Shown here: positions 32,239 to 44,918 of the stretch, in pieces | Layout of the letters: every line of letters starts with the position of its first letter | Numbering within the stretch: the stretch's first letter is position 1 | Source of the DNA: Picocystis sp. L7 | Taxonomy: Eukaryota; Chlorophyta; Picocystophyceae; Picocystales; Picocystaceae | DNA length: 64,000 nt | Reading direction: 5' to 3' | Assembly (NCBI GenBank): GCA_020975725.1 | Contig: QXJR01000026.1 | Span: 496,001 to 560,000, forward strand | Translations under genes and position numbers: made by a program | Notes under the pieces: model-generated | What the model was told of the DNA's origin: nothing | The model's input: only the letters and a program-made list of their open reading frames with translations | The model's database searches: none

Positions 32239-32239
32239 A
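32221..32239 (+). promoter_or_regulatory. shared 19-mer at the start codon
   Basis: GAGCGCAGCACGCGCAGCA, whose last A is the first base of the proposed start ATG. Identical to 28,648-28,666 and to the reverse complement of 44,875-44,893. Confidence 0.5.
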
Positions 32240-35037
32240 TGGCCGCATGCGTGGCCGCTCCGAGCCCGTCCTGGAGGGATCTGGAGGTATTTCTGAGGGA
32301 TTTCAAGGGATGTAAAGGTGCAGATGCGGTCAGGAGAGGACGAGAAGCCGCCGATGCGCTGCAGGAGGTTCCGCCACAGGCCTTGGATGCCGTGCGGACT
32401 GCCGTGGAGGACCTGTGCGAAGCCATGGGAGAGGTTGTCCGTCCGGAAGGCGTGGAATTAGAAGTAGATCGGATGGAGGACGATCGGCTGGAATTCGTCG
32501 AAGGAACCGTGCAGACGCTGGCGAAGGTGCTCGGCAAACTGCACGAGAGCGTCGTCAAATTTGAAACGCAAGGACAGCTGGAGAAACTCGTAGAATCTCT
32601 GGGTCCCATCGTCGTCCCCCCACTTTTCTTCACTGAAAAACTTGCTTTCTCCAATGAGTGGAGAGAAGCCATTGGACCCGAAAAGTACGTCCAAAGCTGC
32701 AAGGAGGTGGTCCAAAAGCTTGCCATTGGAGGCTCGTTGAAACTGATCGAGTCGGTCCTGCATCAGCTTCGGCACCAACAAGGGGTCGGTAGTTTGGCAG
32801 AAATCCCCGCCAAAGTGATTGCTCAGGTGTGGACTTGCTTGCTGAGAATTGGTGTAAATTCTTCCACAGCAGAGCACATGGATGGGCCTTTGAAAAGCTA
32901 CTTTGTTATCAACTTTGCATGGTCCAGACTGGCATGGATTCAAGAGCTAGGTATTTGTGATTGTCGACACCCAGAATGGGCCAAGAATACAGAGTTTACA
33001 CTGTCAGAAGTGCACGATCTACTCTGCAGGAGAGTCATGGATAGTTTTGAGAGGCTTATGCAATTGAATGAAGGGTGCAACGGAGAGGGGGAGGCCTACA
33101 CATTTAAGGATTACAATGTGTCAGAAGAAAGTGCCCAAGAGTTTACCGCGGGGTTAAAGGTGGTAAGATTTTGGTTGCAACATCTATGCAAGTTCATAGA
33201 GCATAATTACGAGATTCTCTATCATCACGAGGAAGAGAGCTGGCAAGAACTCATCCGACTGATTGTAGCGATGACTCTCAAGAGTGTGTACCTCCAGAAA
33301 GAGCTTGCTTTCCTAGTTTGCAACAACCTTCTAGTGCTCCTGCACAGATCTGCCAGGGAAATCATTGTGGCACTTTCTGACTCGTCTGAAAGCTCTCACC
33401 ACCTTACCACGGTCTTGCTGCAACAAACCCTTGAAGATGGACAGGATAACGACGAAAATGTAGACAAAATGTACGCTGGACTTGTCACTCTTTGTGGTAC
33501 GTTTTCCTCTCAAAATATCCCGCGTGCCGTTTTGGAGGATGTTACAAGGAACTGTCATGTGATTATGAATGCCATCCATACGTGTGTTCCTCTACTCATG
33601 GACAACGCGCATGGTATTGTGGAACCCTACGATGGAAGCACTATGCCAGGTTTCCCAGATTTCCTTGCTGAGTTTGCAGTAGCACTTTTGCGCTTTGAGG
33701 ATGACCAGCCAGTGGCAGTAAAAGAAGGAGGTTCACCATGGAATCGCTTTGAAACCTTTTCTCTACAGGGCCTGCTTTCGATCGATATGGTTGTACACCA
33801 TTGTTTTGCAATGTCATGGCTACGAATATGTCATGAATTGGACGAGCAAGTGGTTTATGCACATTGCAGCGCAGTTTTGAACATTGTGGAGAGGCTTGTC
33901 CGTGGTTGTACAGATCGTAGAAGGTGCCCCCCTTTGCAGCTGGAAAGAGCAGCAAGTTTTATTGTGATGGTTGTGGAGCAATCTAGGAATCCTTGCTTGC
34001 AAGAAAAAGTATCAAAGCTTCTTGCTCGGAAGTTCACCGAGCACGACACTTCCCCAGGCCAGCTGCTGTTCTTGTCAGCCATTGTTGAAGCACAGGGTAG
34101 GATTAGACCTCGGGGCTTTCCACTACCAATCGCAGAAGCCGATCGTCTGGCAGTTGAAACATTGAATGTTCTGGAAGGGCTGAAAACGCAGAGTAGGTTG
34201 GAGGCAAGCAGCCTCCTCCAAATTGGGTATGGTTATCGTTTCTTGAAGGCTGTGTCTGTATTGATGCCAGATGGCACGTGGTTTGGTCGCGCGAGGATGT
34301 TGGCCAAAGAACACTTTGCACGACTTGTTCCAGCTTTGTGTTGTGGCACCTGTGCTGTGGAAGCCTATTTTCATTTGCTTGACTTTTTGGTTGTTTTGCT
34401 GGAAGAGGGCATGAAGCGAGAAGTGTTGACATTGTGTCAGCCTGTTTGGGACCAGCAATGGTGTTCCAAAGTCGAGAGATCCAGACTCGCTCTTTTCTTG
34501 ACCGATTTGGTGATCGGCGAAAGTCAGATGAGCCTACCAATGGAAGCATGGCACTTTTTGTTCACCGTGGAGGAACCCTTGGTTGCTCACCTGGTCATGA
34601 CTGCTTTTGTGGAATTTTCGAGGTCCCCAGCTGCGTACGGAGTAGACTTGCGGCGGTTGTTGCCGGACTCTGGGATGGCTTTCTTCGACCATAACAAGGC
34701 TACCCCAGAGGAAGGAGACTTCCATGCAGCTTTGAAGGAGTACCTCAGTCACGACCAGCCACGAGGATTTTCTTTAACGAGTAAAAGGGAGCGGTCGAAG
34801 GTACGCAGGGATGTGAATCATTTGCAACAGAGACTTGCGCGATTATCGGTGACACAGGATAGGGAACAGTTGCAGGAGAGCAGGCAAGGTATGATTTCGG
34901 AAATTGTGACGGAGTTGCAAGAATTGGCGGCGAGGTTGTCTTCCAACCAGGCCACTTCGATTGGTACCGAGGCTTGTTTGAGGCAGAAAGTCGCGCACAC
35001 AAAGTCTGTCATCGATCGACTGGAGCAGTGCATCTGA
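32239..35037 (+). CDS. large helical-repeat protein, possibly FIRRM/FLIP (FIGNL1 partner)
   Basis: Single open frame of 932 residues from MAACVAAPSPSW. The whole protein reads as amphipathic helices with many Leu, Cys and His residues, like HEAT or ARM repeats, for example VVRFWLQHLCKFIEHNYEIL, LAFLVCNNLLVLLHR and FLTDLVIGESQM. A C-terminal coiled coil spans about 860-930. Size and general character fit the FIRRM (C1orf112)/FLIP family, which binds the AAA ATPase FIGNL1 and limits RAD51 and DMC1 strand invasion. I cannot confirm this without a profile search, so the name is only a suggestion. The start was chosen because the ATG sits at the end of a shared 19-mer and after the TTAAC motifs. 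GC content drops sharply after the first 250 nt. It converges on GST with 176 nt between stops. Confidence 0.8.
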   Translation: MAACVAAPSPSWRDLEVFLRDFKGCKGADAVRRGREAADALQEVPPQALDAVRTAVEDLCEAMGEVVRPEGVELEVDRMEDDRLEFVEGTVQTLAKVLGKLHESVVKFETQGQLEKLVESLGPIVVPPLFFTEKLAFSNEWREAIGPEKYVQSCKEVVQKLAIGGSLKLIESVLHQLRHQQGVGSLAEIPAKVIAQVWTCLLRIGVNSSTAEHMDGPLKSYFVINFAWSRLAWIQELGICDCRHPEWAKNTEFTLSEVHDLLCRRVMDSFERLMQLNEGCNGEGEAYTFKDYNVSEESAQEFTAGLKVVRFWLQHLCKFIEHNYEILYHHEEESWQELIRLIVAMTLKSVYLQKELAFLVCNNLLVLLHRSAREIIVALSDSSESSHHLTTVLLQQTLEDGQDNDENVDKMYAGLVTLCGTFSSQNIPRAVLEDVTRNCHVIMNAIHTCVPLLMDNAHGIVEPYDGSTMPGFPDFLAEFAVALLRFEDDQPVAVKEGGSPWNRFETFSLQGLLSIDMVVHHCFAMSWLRICHELDEQVVYAHCSAVLNIVERLVRGCTDRRRCPPLQLERAASFIVMVVEQSRNPCLQEKVSKLLARKFTEHDTSPGQLLFLSAIVEAQGRIRPRGFPLPIAEADRLAVETLNVLEGLKTQSRLEASSLLQIGYGYRFLKAVSVLMPDGTWFGRARMLAKEHFARLVPALCCGTCAVEAYFHLLDFLVVLLEEGMKREVLTLCQPVWDQQWCSKVERSRLALFLTDLVIGESQMSLPMEAWHFLFTVEEPLVAHLVMTAFVEFSRSPAAYGVDLRRLLPDSGMAFFDHNKATPEEGDFHAALKEYLSHDQPRGFSLTSKRERSKVRRDVNHLQQRLARLSVTQDREQLQESRQGMISEIVTELQELAARLSSNQATSIGTEACLRQKVAHTKSVIDRLEQCI

Positions 35038-35213
35038 GCGCTTCACAAACGCCCACCGCCGTGGGTGCAGTGAGTGCCTCCTCCTGCTCGCAGGGAGAGA
35101 GAAGAATTCGAATAACTTGTATTTGCATCAAAATCGAGCCACCGCTTCAGCAAGCATGCCACATCTGTTCGTGTGTGCGACACAAGGCAGGTTTCTGGTA
35201 CGTAAACGAGCGT

Positions 35214-35888
35214 TCAACCCAGACCGTTCCCGTTGACCTTGGACGGACGTGTGGGTCCTTCCAGGTATTCTTTGATGCCTTTGATCTGCGACACAAACTC
35301 GTGGTGTTTGACGAGCTTGGGATAGTTGGCACGCAGCTCTTCTGGACACATGGCAGGCCTCAGGTGTGCATCCACGATGTCGAACAGCAACACATCTGCA
35401 ACGGTGAAACCATCGCCCACCGCGTATCCGTCCTTGCCGGCATGTCGGTCGAGCAAGGCCTCGAGGTAGGCGAAGTGCGCACCGCCGACCCTGTCATGCA
35501 TGGAAGACGGATTCACGTGCTTGGCCACGTACTCCTTCTTGGCTGCTTCATTGAGCTCTTGGCCGTACACGAGATCCAGGTACTTGCGACGGACGTCTTC
35601 GACACCCAAGAGGACCATGTCCACCACGGCCATCTCCACCTCGTCCTTGCCGTAGAAGTGGAGCTTGCGCGCCAGGTGTCGCACGATGGCGTCCTGCTGC
35701 GCCACGTGCAGCTCGCCATCCACCAACACAGGCAGCTGTCCGAACGGATACGTCTTCGAGCCTGCAGCAGCCTTCATGGACGCGAAATCCGGACTCTCCT
35801 CGGAGAAAGGAACGCCAGCCGCGTGCAAGATCACACGGATGCAATCGCCGCGTCCGCGAAGGGGAAAATAAAGGAGACGAAGCGCCAT
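35214..35888 (-). CDS. glutathione S-transferase (sigma/alpha/mu-like)
   Basis: 224 residues, complete. The N-terminal thioredoxin-like domain has Tyr7 (LLYFPLRGRGD) as the likely catalytic residue, cis-Pro53 (GQLPVLVDG) and a QQDAIVRHLAR helix. The all-helical C-terminal domain follows, with AYLEALLDRH and GDGFTVADVLLFDIVDAH, whose Asp is part of the usual GST N-cap motif. The family conjugates glutathione to electrophiles or isomerises them in the cytosol. The site that usually reads Q-S-x-A-I, where Ser contacts the gamma-glutamyl group, reads Q-Q-D-A-I here, so Gln65 replaces that Ser. Tyr7 places it with Tyr-type rather than Ser-type (phi, tau) plant GSTs. Confidence 0.93.
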   Translation of the reverse strand: MALRLLYFPLRGRGDCIRVILHAAGVPFSEESPDFASMKAAAGSKTYPFGQLPVLVDGELHVAQQDAIVRHLARKLHFYGKDEVEMAVVDMVLLGVEDVRRKYLDLVYGQELNEAAKKEYVAKHVNPSSMHDRVGGAHFAYLEALLDRHAGKDGYAVGDGFTVADVLLFDIVDAHLRPAMCPEELRANYPKLVKHHEFVSQIKGIKEYLEGPTRPSKVNGNGLG

Positions 35889-36452
35889 CTTCGCACACGC
35901 GCCGGTAAGGTTCGTCCTCGATGCGAAAGTGCGGTCGATCGGACACGTCGACGATCACCTGCAAAGCTCTTCTGGAAGCTTCCGAAGATAAAAAAAGCGA
36001 TAAAATCGGGAAGGTCCTGCCAGCCTGGCAGGGGTTCGAAGCCACTTTCCAGCGAAACTCGAGGTTTCCCGTGTGAACCCGAGGAGAACATGGAATTGGG
36101 GCGAGGTGCAAAGGAAAGCCGCACTTGACAAGCAGCATGGACCAGGTCTGTGCCTGGATCCACCTCCGTTCTGAACAGCAGCTGTAATGTTGACGAACTC
36201 GTAAGGCAATGGTTCGAAGTGGGGTGAACAAAGACGTTGATGCAGCTACCACCAACCAAGAGGTCTATTGCAACGCAGCGGGATTCATGCACTGCCAGAA
36301 ATGGACATGCACCAGTACCTACGACGCTTGCTGCTCCGGAAAAAAAGCGGACTGCAAACCACACGGGGTGCAACATCTTGTGGAGACGAGAATCTGCTCG
36401 AGCATGCTGCACCTTACGAAAGAGTGATCGTTATTACCTACAGACTCCAGCC
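35889..36452. other. gap between USP22-type gene and GST
   Basis: GC-rich GST upstream region, then 3' flank of the deubiquitinase gene. No further gene seen. Confidence 0.45.
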
Positions 36453-38132
36453 CTATGAAAGAAGATGTTGCTGGACGTAGAAGAGCAGGTAAGCCTGGCA
36501 ACTGGCAACGTCTTTTTCATCCACCCTTGTCACCCATGCATCGTCACAACAATACCATGCACCCGCAGACCAGACGTACACAATGTAGTGCCCTCCCGTG
36601 AGCTTACCACTGTGTGAAACCACTGCGTAGAGGTCGTAAAGATGATCCCTGCCTTCCGCAGAAGAGTTGTGCTGACCCTTGCGCACTTGCTCCCCCAGAA
36701 CAGATGTAGACATGTATGGCTTCATGTTCAGCCCTTGCAAGGGAAAGGCAATGTATCCGTCCAGTTTGGTGAATCTCTGCTGAGCAGCAACATACTCGAA
36801 GCGTTTGACATGCATGCAGAGAATGGGCTGCAGTTTGCTGATGGACATCTGCTTGACCGATGTTTGTGGCCCGTTGCACCAGTGGCAAAAGTACTTTTCT
36901 CCATGGCAAAGTTTCTCCGCACTGGTAAAATGTTCCAAGGATTTCTGCAAAGTACAGCTTTCTGGCTTTGCCGCTCCATTGCCCTGTCCTGGCTTTGAAA
37001 CGGATGGCCGTAGGTCCAACGAGATATCAAGACATGGATCAAAATTTGTAGAAGTCAGTTTGCATTCTCCACACGTGACATCAGATCGCAAAACCCCAGA
37101 GAAACATTTTGTAATGATGGAAGACTCTCCACCAAAGGCGAACGGTTGCCAGCTGGCATTATCGTGCGAGTGTGGACTTCCGGGAAAGCATGGAGAATGG
37201 TATCCCGTTCCTTTTTCTCGGAAGGAGTCGATGCCACTTCCCTCCCCTTCTACCATTGCTGCGCTTGCTTTCTTGGAGTGGGTAGATGCACCATGAAGCG
37301 CGCTGAGAACAGACAAGTAGAACTCATGTGCGTCTTGCTGCTGATAGGTAGCAAGGCTACCTGCATGCGACCCAGCCCAATTCCACCAGTCTATCAAAAA
37401 GTCACTCGGATTGTATGGCTTTCGTTGTCCCGAATATGCCTCCCTACACAGCTGATCAAATGCACATCCCACACAAAATTTCCCTTCGGAATCTGAAGCA
37501 CTGTCTGCTTCGTCCTGCTCGCTCTCCAACGAGTTGTAAGGGCAATTCAGGGGGCTGTGCTTGTCGCCAAGATAGTGAATGGCCAGCGGTGGAGATTGCA
37601 AAAGCACCTGCAGTATACAATTCGCGAAACACGTGTTTCCCAAGTTTACCAACCCACGCAAGCCCAAAGGATGCCCATCGTTGGGTCGGAGCGGTTGCGA
37701 CACCTGACGCAGCAAAGATTCATCTGAAGCAGTCAATGATCTGCGCAACCCAACGCCCTTCTTCTTCTTCTTCCTGGCATCCGCCTTGGTAGGTTTCGGG
37801 CTGCGCACACCACCCAGAAAACTGCTGCATGCCGAACAGAACAATGCACCTCGTTTTAAATCAAGCAGCACTGGCCTCCTGTTCCTACCGGAGCCACCGC
37901 AGCAATGGGATATGGCAGAGGTGGCGGCAACTTGACTTCCACAGCACAGGCAAGACATCATGCAGGACTCTGGCCCACCTTGCACGTTCCCTTCGGTGGC
38001 AGTCGAGCATTCCGCTTCCAAAGCTGCCAGCCAGAGTGCACCCTGGTTGAGCCTGGTGTTGTGGGTACAGCGCCTGGACATGGTGCTTGCTTCGTTCAGC
38101 CAGACTTGGCTCTCTTGTCTCGCAATTTTCAC
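36453..38132 (-). CDS. ubiquitin-specific protease, USP22/UBP8 type (SAGA module)
   Basis: 559 residues. The N-terminal 25-110 region has Cys/His pairs of a ZnF-UBP finger (CxH, CLCCGSQ, SHCCGG, FCSACSSFL). A KKKKKG linker follows, then the peptidase. The Cys box is GLVNLGNTCFANCILQ with catalytic C168, the QQQDAHEF block is present, zinc-ribbon cysteines appear in VTCGECKL and FCHWCNGP, and the His box is LTGGHYIVYV with H515 followed by DD at 530-531. The ZnF-UBP plus compact USP domain matches Ubp8, USP22 and plant UBP22, the histone H2B deubiquitinase of the SAGA coactivator. Related enzymes (USP3, USP44) share the layout, so the exact orthologue is likely but not certain. A short first exon upstream cannot be excluded. 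Confidence 0.88.
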   Translation of the reverse strand: MKIARQESQVWLNEASTMSRRCTHNTRLNQGALWLAALEAECSTATEGNVQGGPESCMMSCLCCGSQVAATSAISHCCGGSGRNRRPVLLDLKRGALFCSACSSFLGGVRSPKPTKADARKKKKKGVGLRRSLTASDESLLRQVSQPLRPNDGHPLGLRGLVNLGNTCFANCILQVLLQSPPLAIHYLGDKHSPLNCPYNSLESEQDEADSASDSEGKFCVGCAFDQLCREAYSGQRKPYNPSDFLIDWWNWAGSHAGSLATYQQQDAHEFYLSVLSALHGASTHSKKASAAMVEGEGSGIDSFREKGTGYHSPCFPGSPHSHDNASWQPFAFGGESSIITKCFSGVLRSDVTCGECKLTSTNFDPCLDISLDLRPSVSKPGQGNGAAKPESCTLQKSLEHFTSAEKLCHGEKYFCHWCNGPQTSVKQMSISKLQPILCMHVKRFEYVAAQQRFTKLDGYIAFPLQGLNMKPYMSTSVLGEQVRKGQHNSSAEGRDHLYDLYAVVSHSGKLTGGHYIVYVWSAGAWYCCDDAWVTRVDEKDVASCQAYLLFYVQQHLLS

Positions 38133-39377
38133 GGATGAGTCTCTCGGCTGACAAATTGGATCAATTCACAACCCTTTGATGTCGTTGTACGTCCAGTTTC
38201 ACCCGCCAAGCGGATTCTCTGCCCTCCCGAGGCAGACTTCTTCCGATCCTGGATGCAGTGTCTCGCGCTTGCACCGACCTGGCAAGTGCACAGCACGTAT
38301 CTGCACCTCCTTCGCCAAAATGGGCATGCGCCCTTTGGGCCGCTCGAAGCTTCGCGGCTGCGTCGGCGGCGTCGGAAGTGCGTCCGCTTCGACGTGGTGT
38401 TCACGGACGCCTCGACTTAACTCGACGCGAAACATCCACCCCCCTGGCTGCACATCATCCATACTTTCACATGGACCCCAAGATGAAGGGATGGAGGCTG
38501 ATGGGGAGATTGGAAGGACAGAAAAGGCTGATGGTGGTGGTGGAAGGCTTGAGAAAGGAAGCAAGGAGCTGCTTTTCTGCGAAAGATGAAGGCACGGGCA
38601 AGTCGGCGCCATCGCTCGTGTCGCATCCAATCCCCGAAAGGAAGCGTGATTCTCCAGCGATGGAATTTCCACCGCTATCCTTCCACGCGTGGGATGTTGG
38701 CAAGGAAAAACTCCAAGGACGAAGCATCAGGGTATCAGCTGATGGGGATGCAGGCGTCAACACCCAACCAATGTTATGCGAAACCTACGAGAAGGGTTCG
38801 AAAGCGTCCAAGGATGGAAGTGGAGGATCCCTCACGTAATGCGTGGGTGTGGCGCACGTCCACTTGTGCCAAGTCCAGACTGATGAAAAGGGGCCATATC
38901 TGATGCATAGGAGCATGTGTGTGGGCATGTGAACGCATCCACGCACTGGGTGATCCACATGGGAATGTGCGAGAAGGGACGGATGAAGACGGGACGCATG
39001 GACGGGCCATCCACAGCCAAGCCATCAGCAGCAGCGGGGCTTCTCTCAGGCGCTACAAACAAGTTCCGTCAATGGAGTGTGCCTTCCGGTGAAAAGCGTG
39101 CAGATCATCATCCTGCCCGGCGCATCAAGAAGCAATGCATTGGACAAGGGTCTTGTGTTTCGCACGGAAACAACCGTGGCCCATGACAGCCTTCCCATTC
39201 TATCCCTCCCGGAGCGCAACGAGCGTTTACAAGACGAAGAAGGTGGGGAGAATTCCGTGTCAAGGTTCTACTGAATCAGGCGGTTGGCATAAAATACAAG
39301 GATTGTAGCAGTCGTCACCGTCCTCGCCACGTTCGACTCTCCTCACATTATTGCAAGAAAGGATCTACCACTCTAGT
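38133..39377. other. intergenic region between calmodulin 3' end and USP22-type gene
   Basis: Holds the upstream region of the deubiquitinase, with TTAACTCG at 38,417-38,424, and the 3' flank of calmodulin. No supported gene. Confidence 0.45.
38417..38424. promoter_or_regulatory. TTAACTCG motif upstream of the USP22-type gene
   Basis: About 285 bp upstream of the start codon, the most distant of the TTAAC words assigned to a gene here. Confidence 0.35.
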
Positions 39378-41517
<2,140 letters not shown>

Positions 41518-42118
41518 TTAGCTGGATTCCTCGGCCTTTTCTTCGACAGGAAGAGGTGCGTACATCGACAGGCGGTCCATATCTAACATTGCTTTTTTCT
41601 TCAACTTGCGGGAATCCCTTTTGCTGATGCCTTCCTCCAGCTCCCTTTGCCTCCGGATGGTGAGCAGCCTCGAGACCTAATCGCCATTCCCAGCTCGGTC
41701 AGCCATCTTCCCGCATTCGCAGGCGGCATCGCTCTTGCTCTTTCAGACACGCAACGGAGGCGAGCGCGTCTTTTCAGGGCGATACGAGTTCGCAACGGAC
41801 GTGTGTCGTACCTCCTTCTTGTTCTCCGCAAACTCGTGTGGCTTGAACTCCTGCAGCATCGTGGCGAGCTCCTGCGTCAGTGGAACGTTTCTCGCTTCTC
41901 GTGTGATCTGCGATCTCCAATCCAAGCGTTTCGCGCACCTGTCTGGTGGCTTTCTTGATGCGAAGGTCGAGCAATCTGCGCTTGGCCTTGGCCACGCGTT
42001 CCTCGATGTCGGCGTCGGAGAGCTCCCGCAGCTCCTTGGTGGGCGGCACGGCCGCCACCTTCCCGACACGTACGCGTGGTGCCGCACGTAACGCCGGTGC
42101 GCTCGCGAATCCAGCCAT
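41518..42118 (-). CDS. RPL29: plastid 50S ribosomal protein uL29 (nuclear-encoded)
   Basis: Three exons: 41,939-42,118, 41,812-41,871 and 41,518-41,676. Introns are 67 and 135 nt (donors GTGCGC and GTACGA), both phase 0. The protein is 132 residues. Residues 1-26 (MAGFASAPALRAAPRVRVGK...) fit a short plastid transit peptide. The core shows the uL29 helices KELRELSDADIEERV, LLDLRIKKATRQ and KKEVSRLLTIRRQREL. It continues into the EEGISKRDSRKLKKKAML extension that plastid uL29 proteins have and cytosolic or bacterial ones lack. uL29 sits at the peptide exit tunnel of the plastid ribosome. The match across both junctions supports the splicing model. A 15-nt element shared with LSM6 lies 118 bp upstream. 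Confidence 0.9.
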
Positions 42119-42235
42119 GATTTCGCGTGAAAGGAGCGCAAACACGTGTCGCGAAGGTCGACGATGGCGCTGGCGGCCGCGCCGCCTCGTCCCCCCGGCC
42201 AAGATCTCGATCGGGTGATCGCTATCTTCTCTGAG

Positions 42236-42250
42236 CTATCGATATCTTTC
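42236..42250. promoter_or_regulatory. CTATCGATATCTTTC element upstream of uL29
   Basis: Identical to the 15-nt word before LSM6 and at a similar distance (118 bp from the start codon). Confidence 0.45.
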
Positions 42251-43155
42251 TGGCCGGTCGGGGGATAAGGTGGGCTGCCCCGGTCGGGGTCGGGGCGGAA
42301 AGGGAAACGCGTTCGGGTTCGATTGGGAAAGCCGTTGGGTTCGATTGGAAAACGGGAAAGGGAGACGCGTGGAGGAGGCCCGAGGAGGTCCTCCCACCGA
42401 ATTGCTCTGTTCAACCGAAGAACGTGCGCCCTCAGCTGGGAAGTTGGAAGAACGAGCTGGTGGAGGAAGGCGTGCGCCACGGATGAGGCGACACAGCGTT
42501 CCCATGCACGACCCTAGGGTCATGAAGAGCGGCTCGCGCTTGACGTGGCTTGGAAGGGACGTCCCTACGACCCCGATCCTTGCCGTCCCTAGCGCACGTT
42601 CCATTTGCCAACGAGGCCCTTGGGCGATCGAATGGGACGCGATCGAGGTGTCCGTGACGGTCTTGTTTCGATGCCTCGGGGGGCAAGAACAAAAATCAGC
42701 AGCATGCGAGAAAGATGGCCAATCAAGCAACGCGTGGTACCCAACGGTTGCCTCTGGAATGCGTGCGTGACGTCTCCATTGCACGCAAACCTTCGAAGGC
42801 GGGAATCGATCGAGCGTTGGGCCATCGCACGATGGCAATCGATCGTTCGTTTGCGACTTCCACGTCGGGTTTCGGCATCGATGGATGGGCCCAAGGATGT
42901 TCTTCCGAACGTGCAGGACCGGGATGTTTCGTGTCCATCCTACCCTCTCCCCTCTCCCCCAATGAATGGTGGCGGTTCGCGTCTTGCCTCCTCCCTCTCC
43001 ACCCTCCATCCTCGGCATCGCGGTCCCGCCCTTCCCCCCTCCGCCGCTCGAGAAGAAACTCCCACGTCCGCCTTCTCCCTTCGGAAGGGGGGGAAAGGGA
43101 GGGGGCGCGTTCCACGAGGTTAATTCGAACGTAAACTCGGCGTGGGTTCGTGGCG
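42251..43155. other. divergent upstream region, uL29 and syntaxin-5
   Basis: Contains two GGGTTCGATTGG words (42,315 and 42,337) on the uL29 side and TTAATTCG at 43,120-43,127 on the syntaxin side, 30 bp before its start. Open frames here on both strands are GC-driven. No gene. Confidence 0.45.
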
Positions 43156-44503
43156 ATGGCGCCTTCGTCGCATCTGGCGCGCGATCGCACGAGCGAGTTC
43201 GCGAACGCGGTGGATCGACGCAGGAGAAGCCTTGCGAGCACGTCGGACGGTCCGAGGAGCGGTACGTGGCGTTGGGAGGGTGGGAGAGGGCGGAAACATC
43301 GGTGGCTGACGCGAGGACCACGGCAGATGGAAGGCTGTCGAGCCCAACCGCGCACGTTCGGACGCCTGGAAAGCAGTCCGAGTTCGCGAAGCGAGCCTCC
43401 AAGATCGGAATGCAGATCCACAGCACCTCCCAGAAGCTCGCCAAGCTCGCCCAGCTGGCGAAACGGACGTCTATGTTCGACGATCCGGAGAGGGAGATCA
43501 CCGAACTCACCACAGTGATCCGTCAAGACATCACCGTCCTCAATGGATCGCTTGCGGAGCTGCAAGGCATCTCCGTGGGACAAGAAGGCGGTTCCAAGAG
43601 CAAGCAGAACGTCGACCACTCGGCCACCGTAGTGAAAAACCTGCAGTCGAAGCTCATGGACACCACCAAGGAGTTCCAGAACGTGCTGACACTGCGGAAA
43701 GAGAACGTCAAATCGCACGAGAATCGAAGACGGATGTTTTCCAGGTCGGAAAAGAGGGGAGAACTGGGGTCCAAATCAGGAATGGGAACGAGGGAATCCT
43801 TCTCGCCCGATAGCAAAGAACTGCAGGGGCTGTTCCAACCTCCACCCAAAGGGTCGCTGCAGAGCAATGGCTCCAATTCGTCCATTGCACCGACATTTGA
43901 AGGGTAAGTGTATCTGCGCGACGTCCGCGAGGCAGCGGAAAACTCGCAGCAGCGAGTTCCACGGCAATGCGGCGGTTGTTTCATGAGTCTAAAACGAATC
44001 GTTCTGCCCCATGCCAGGTTGTCTGCTGGTGTGGCAGACAACTCTGCGGGTTTGCGCAAACGGCAACCGATTGCTGCTGCGTACACGGGAAGGTGAAGCA
44101 TTACCCAGAGCAACGTGCGCTCGCTGGAAGGTTTCATGGGTGTAGGTCGCTGACTCGATGCGGTTTTGCTGATTTTTTTGACAGGAGTGCGCATCAGCAA
44201 CAGGCGTTGATGCCAGCACAGGACACGTATCTGGAATCTCGGGCTGAAGCGCTTCACAATGTGGAGTCGACCATCACCGAACTGGGTGGTATTTTCCAGC
44301 AGCTCGCCCACTTGGTGAAGGAGCAAGGAGAGGTTGCCATCCGCATAGACGAGAACATGGACGACACGCTCTCTAATGTGGATCAAGCCCAAGGTCATTT
44401 GATGAAGTACCTGAACCGCATCTCCTCCAATCGTTGGTTGGCCATCAAGATACTGCTGGTACTGCTTGTGTTCGGTCTCTTCTTCGTCCTGTTCGTGGCC
44501 TGA
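43156..44503 (+). CDS. SYP31: syntaxin-5 / SYP31-type Qa-SNARE
   Basis: Three exons: 43,156-43,261, 43,327-43,903 and 44,185-44,503, with introns of 65 and 281 nt (donors GTACGT and GTAAGT; acceptors GGCAG and GACAG), phases 1 and 2. The protein is 333 residues. The N-terminus MAPSSHLARDRTSEFANAV carries the Sed5-type DRTSEF motif. The Habc bundle starts at about 55. The Qa-SNARE helix includes ALHNVESTITELGGIFQQLA with the central-layer Gln, followed by DENMDDTLSNVDQAQG. One C-terminal transmembrane helix (IKILLVLLVFGLFFVLFVA) anchors it in the membrane. Syntaxin-5 drives ER-to-Golgi and intra-Golgi fusion. An AATAAA polyadenylation signal lies near 44,549. Confidence 0.93.
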
Positions 44504-44874
44504 TGCTCGAACCCGTTTCCAACACCACATTGTTGTCGCCAAACCTTGAATAAACACCACTTTGGTTCCTTCTGCGTTGGACAAGGCCTTCCTTCCACTC
44601 CGCCCACCCCCTCCTTTGCCTTCACCCTGGTGACCCACGAAAAGGAAGGTGGATCCGAAATCAAACCCGTTTCGAACCAGAAGACAGGGTCCTTCTGGGG
44701 ACGTTCTCCGAGGGCAACCCCGGGGTCGCAGACCGGGGCGGTTGAAGGGGGCGAGGACGGGTTGATCGAAGGATACACCCGGTTCGGATGGGAATCGAAA
44801 GGGGCTCGAATCCCGGTTCGTCCGGGTTCGCCCCCGAGGGGGAGGGCGTGGATCCTTCCAGAACGTGCTGCGCG

Positions 44875-44893
44875 TGCTGCGCGTGCTGCGCTC
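44875..44893 (-). promoter_or_regulatory. shared 19-mer upstream of the SYCP2-like gene
   Basis: TGCTGCGCGTGCTGCGCTC, the exact reverse complement of the 19-mers at 28,648 and 32,221. It lies 26 bp before the proposed start ATG and is part of a slightly longer run of TGCTGCG units. Confidence 0.5.
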
Positions 44894-44918
44894 GTGCTGC
44901 GCTCGGAGGCGCCTCGCC

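Noticed and set aside
44800-44840. Possible tRNA T-arm at CTCGAATCCC near 44,806
   Set aside because: It is part of GGGTTCGA-type GC-rich upstream sequence. No cloverleaf can be drawn.
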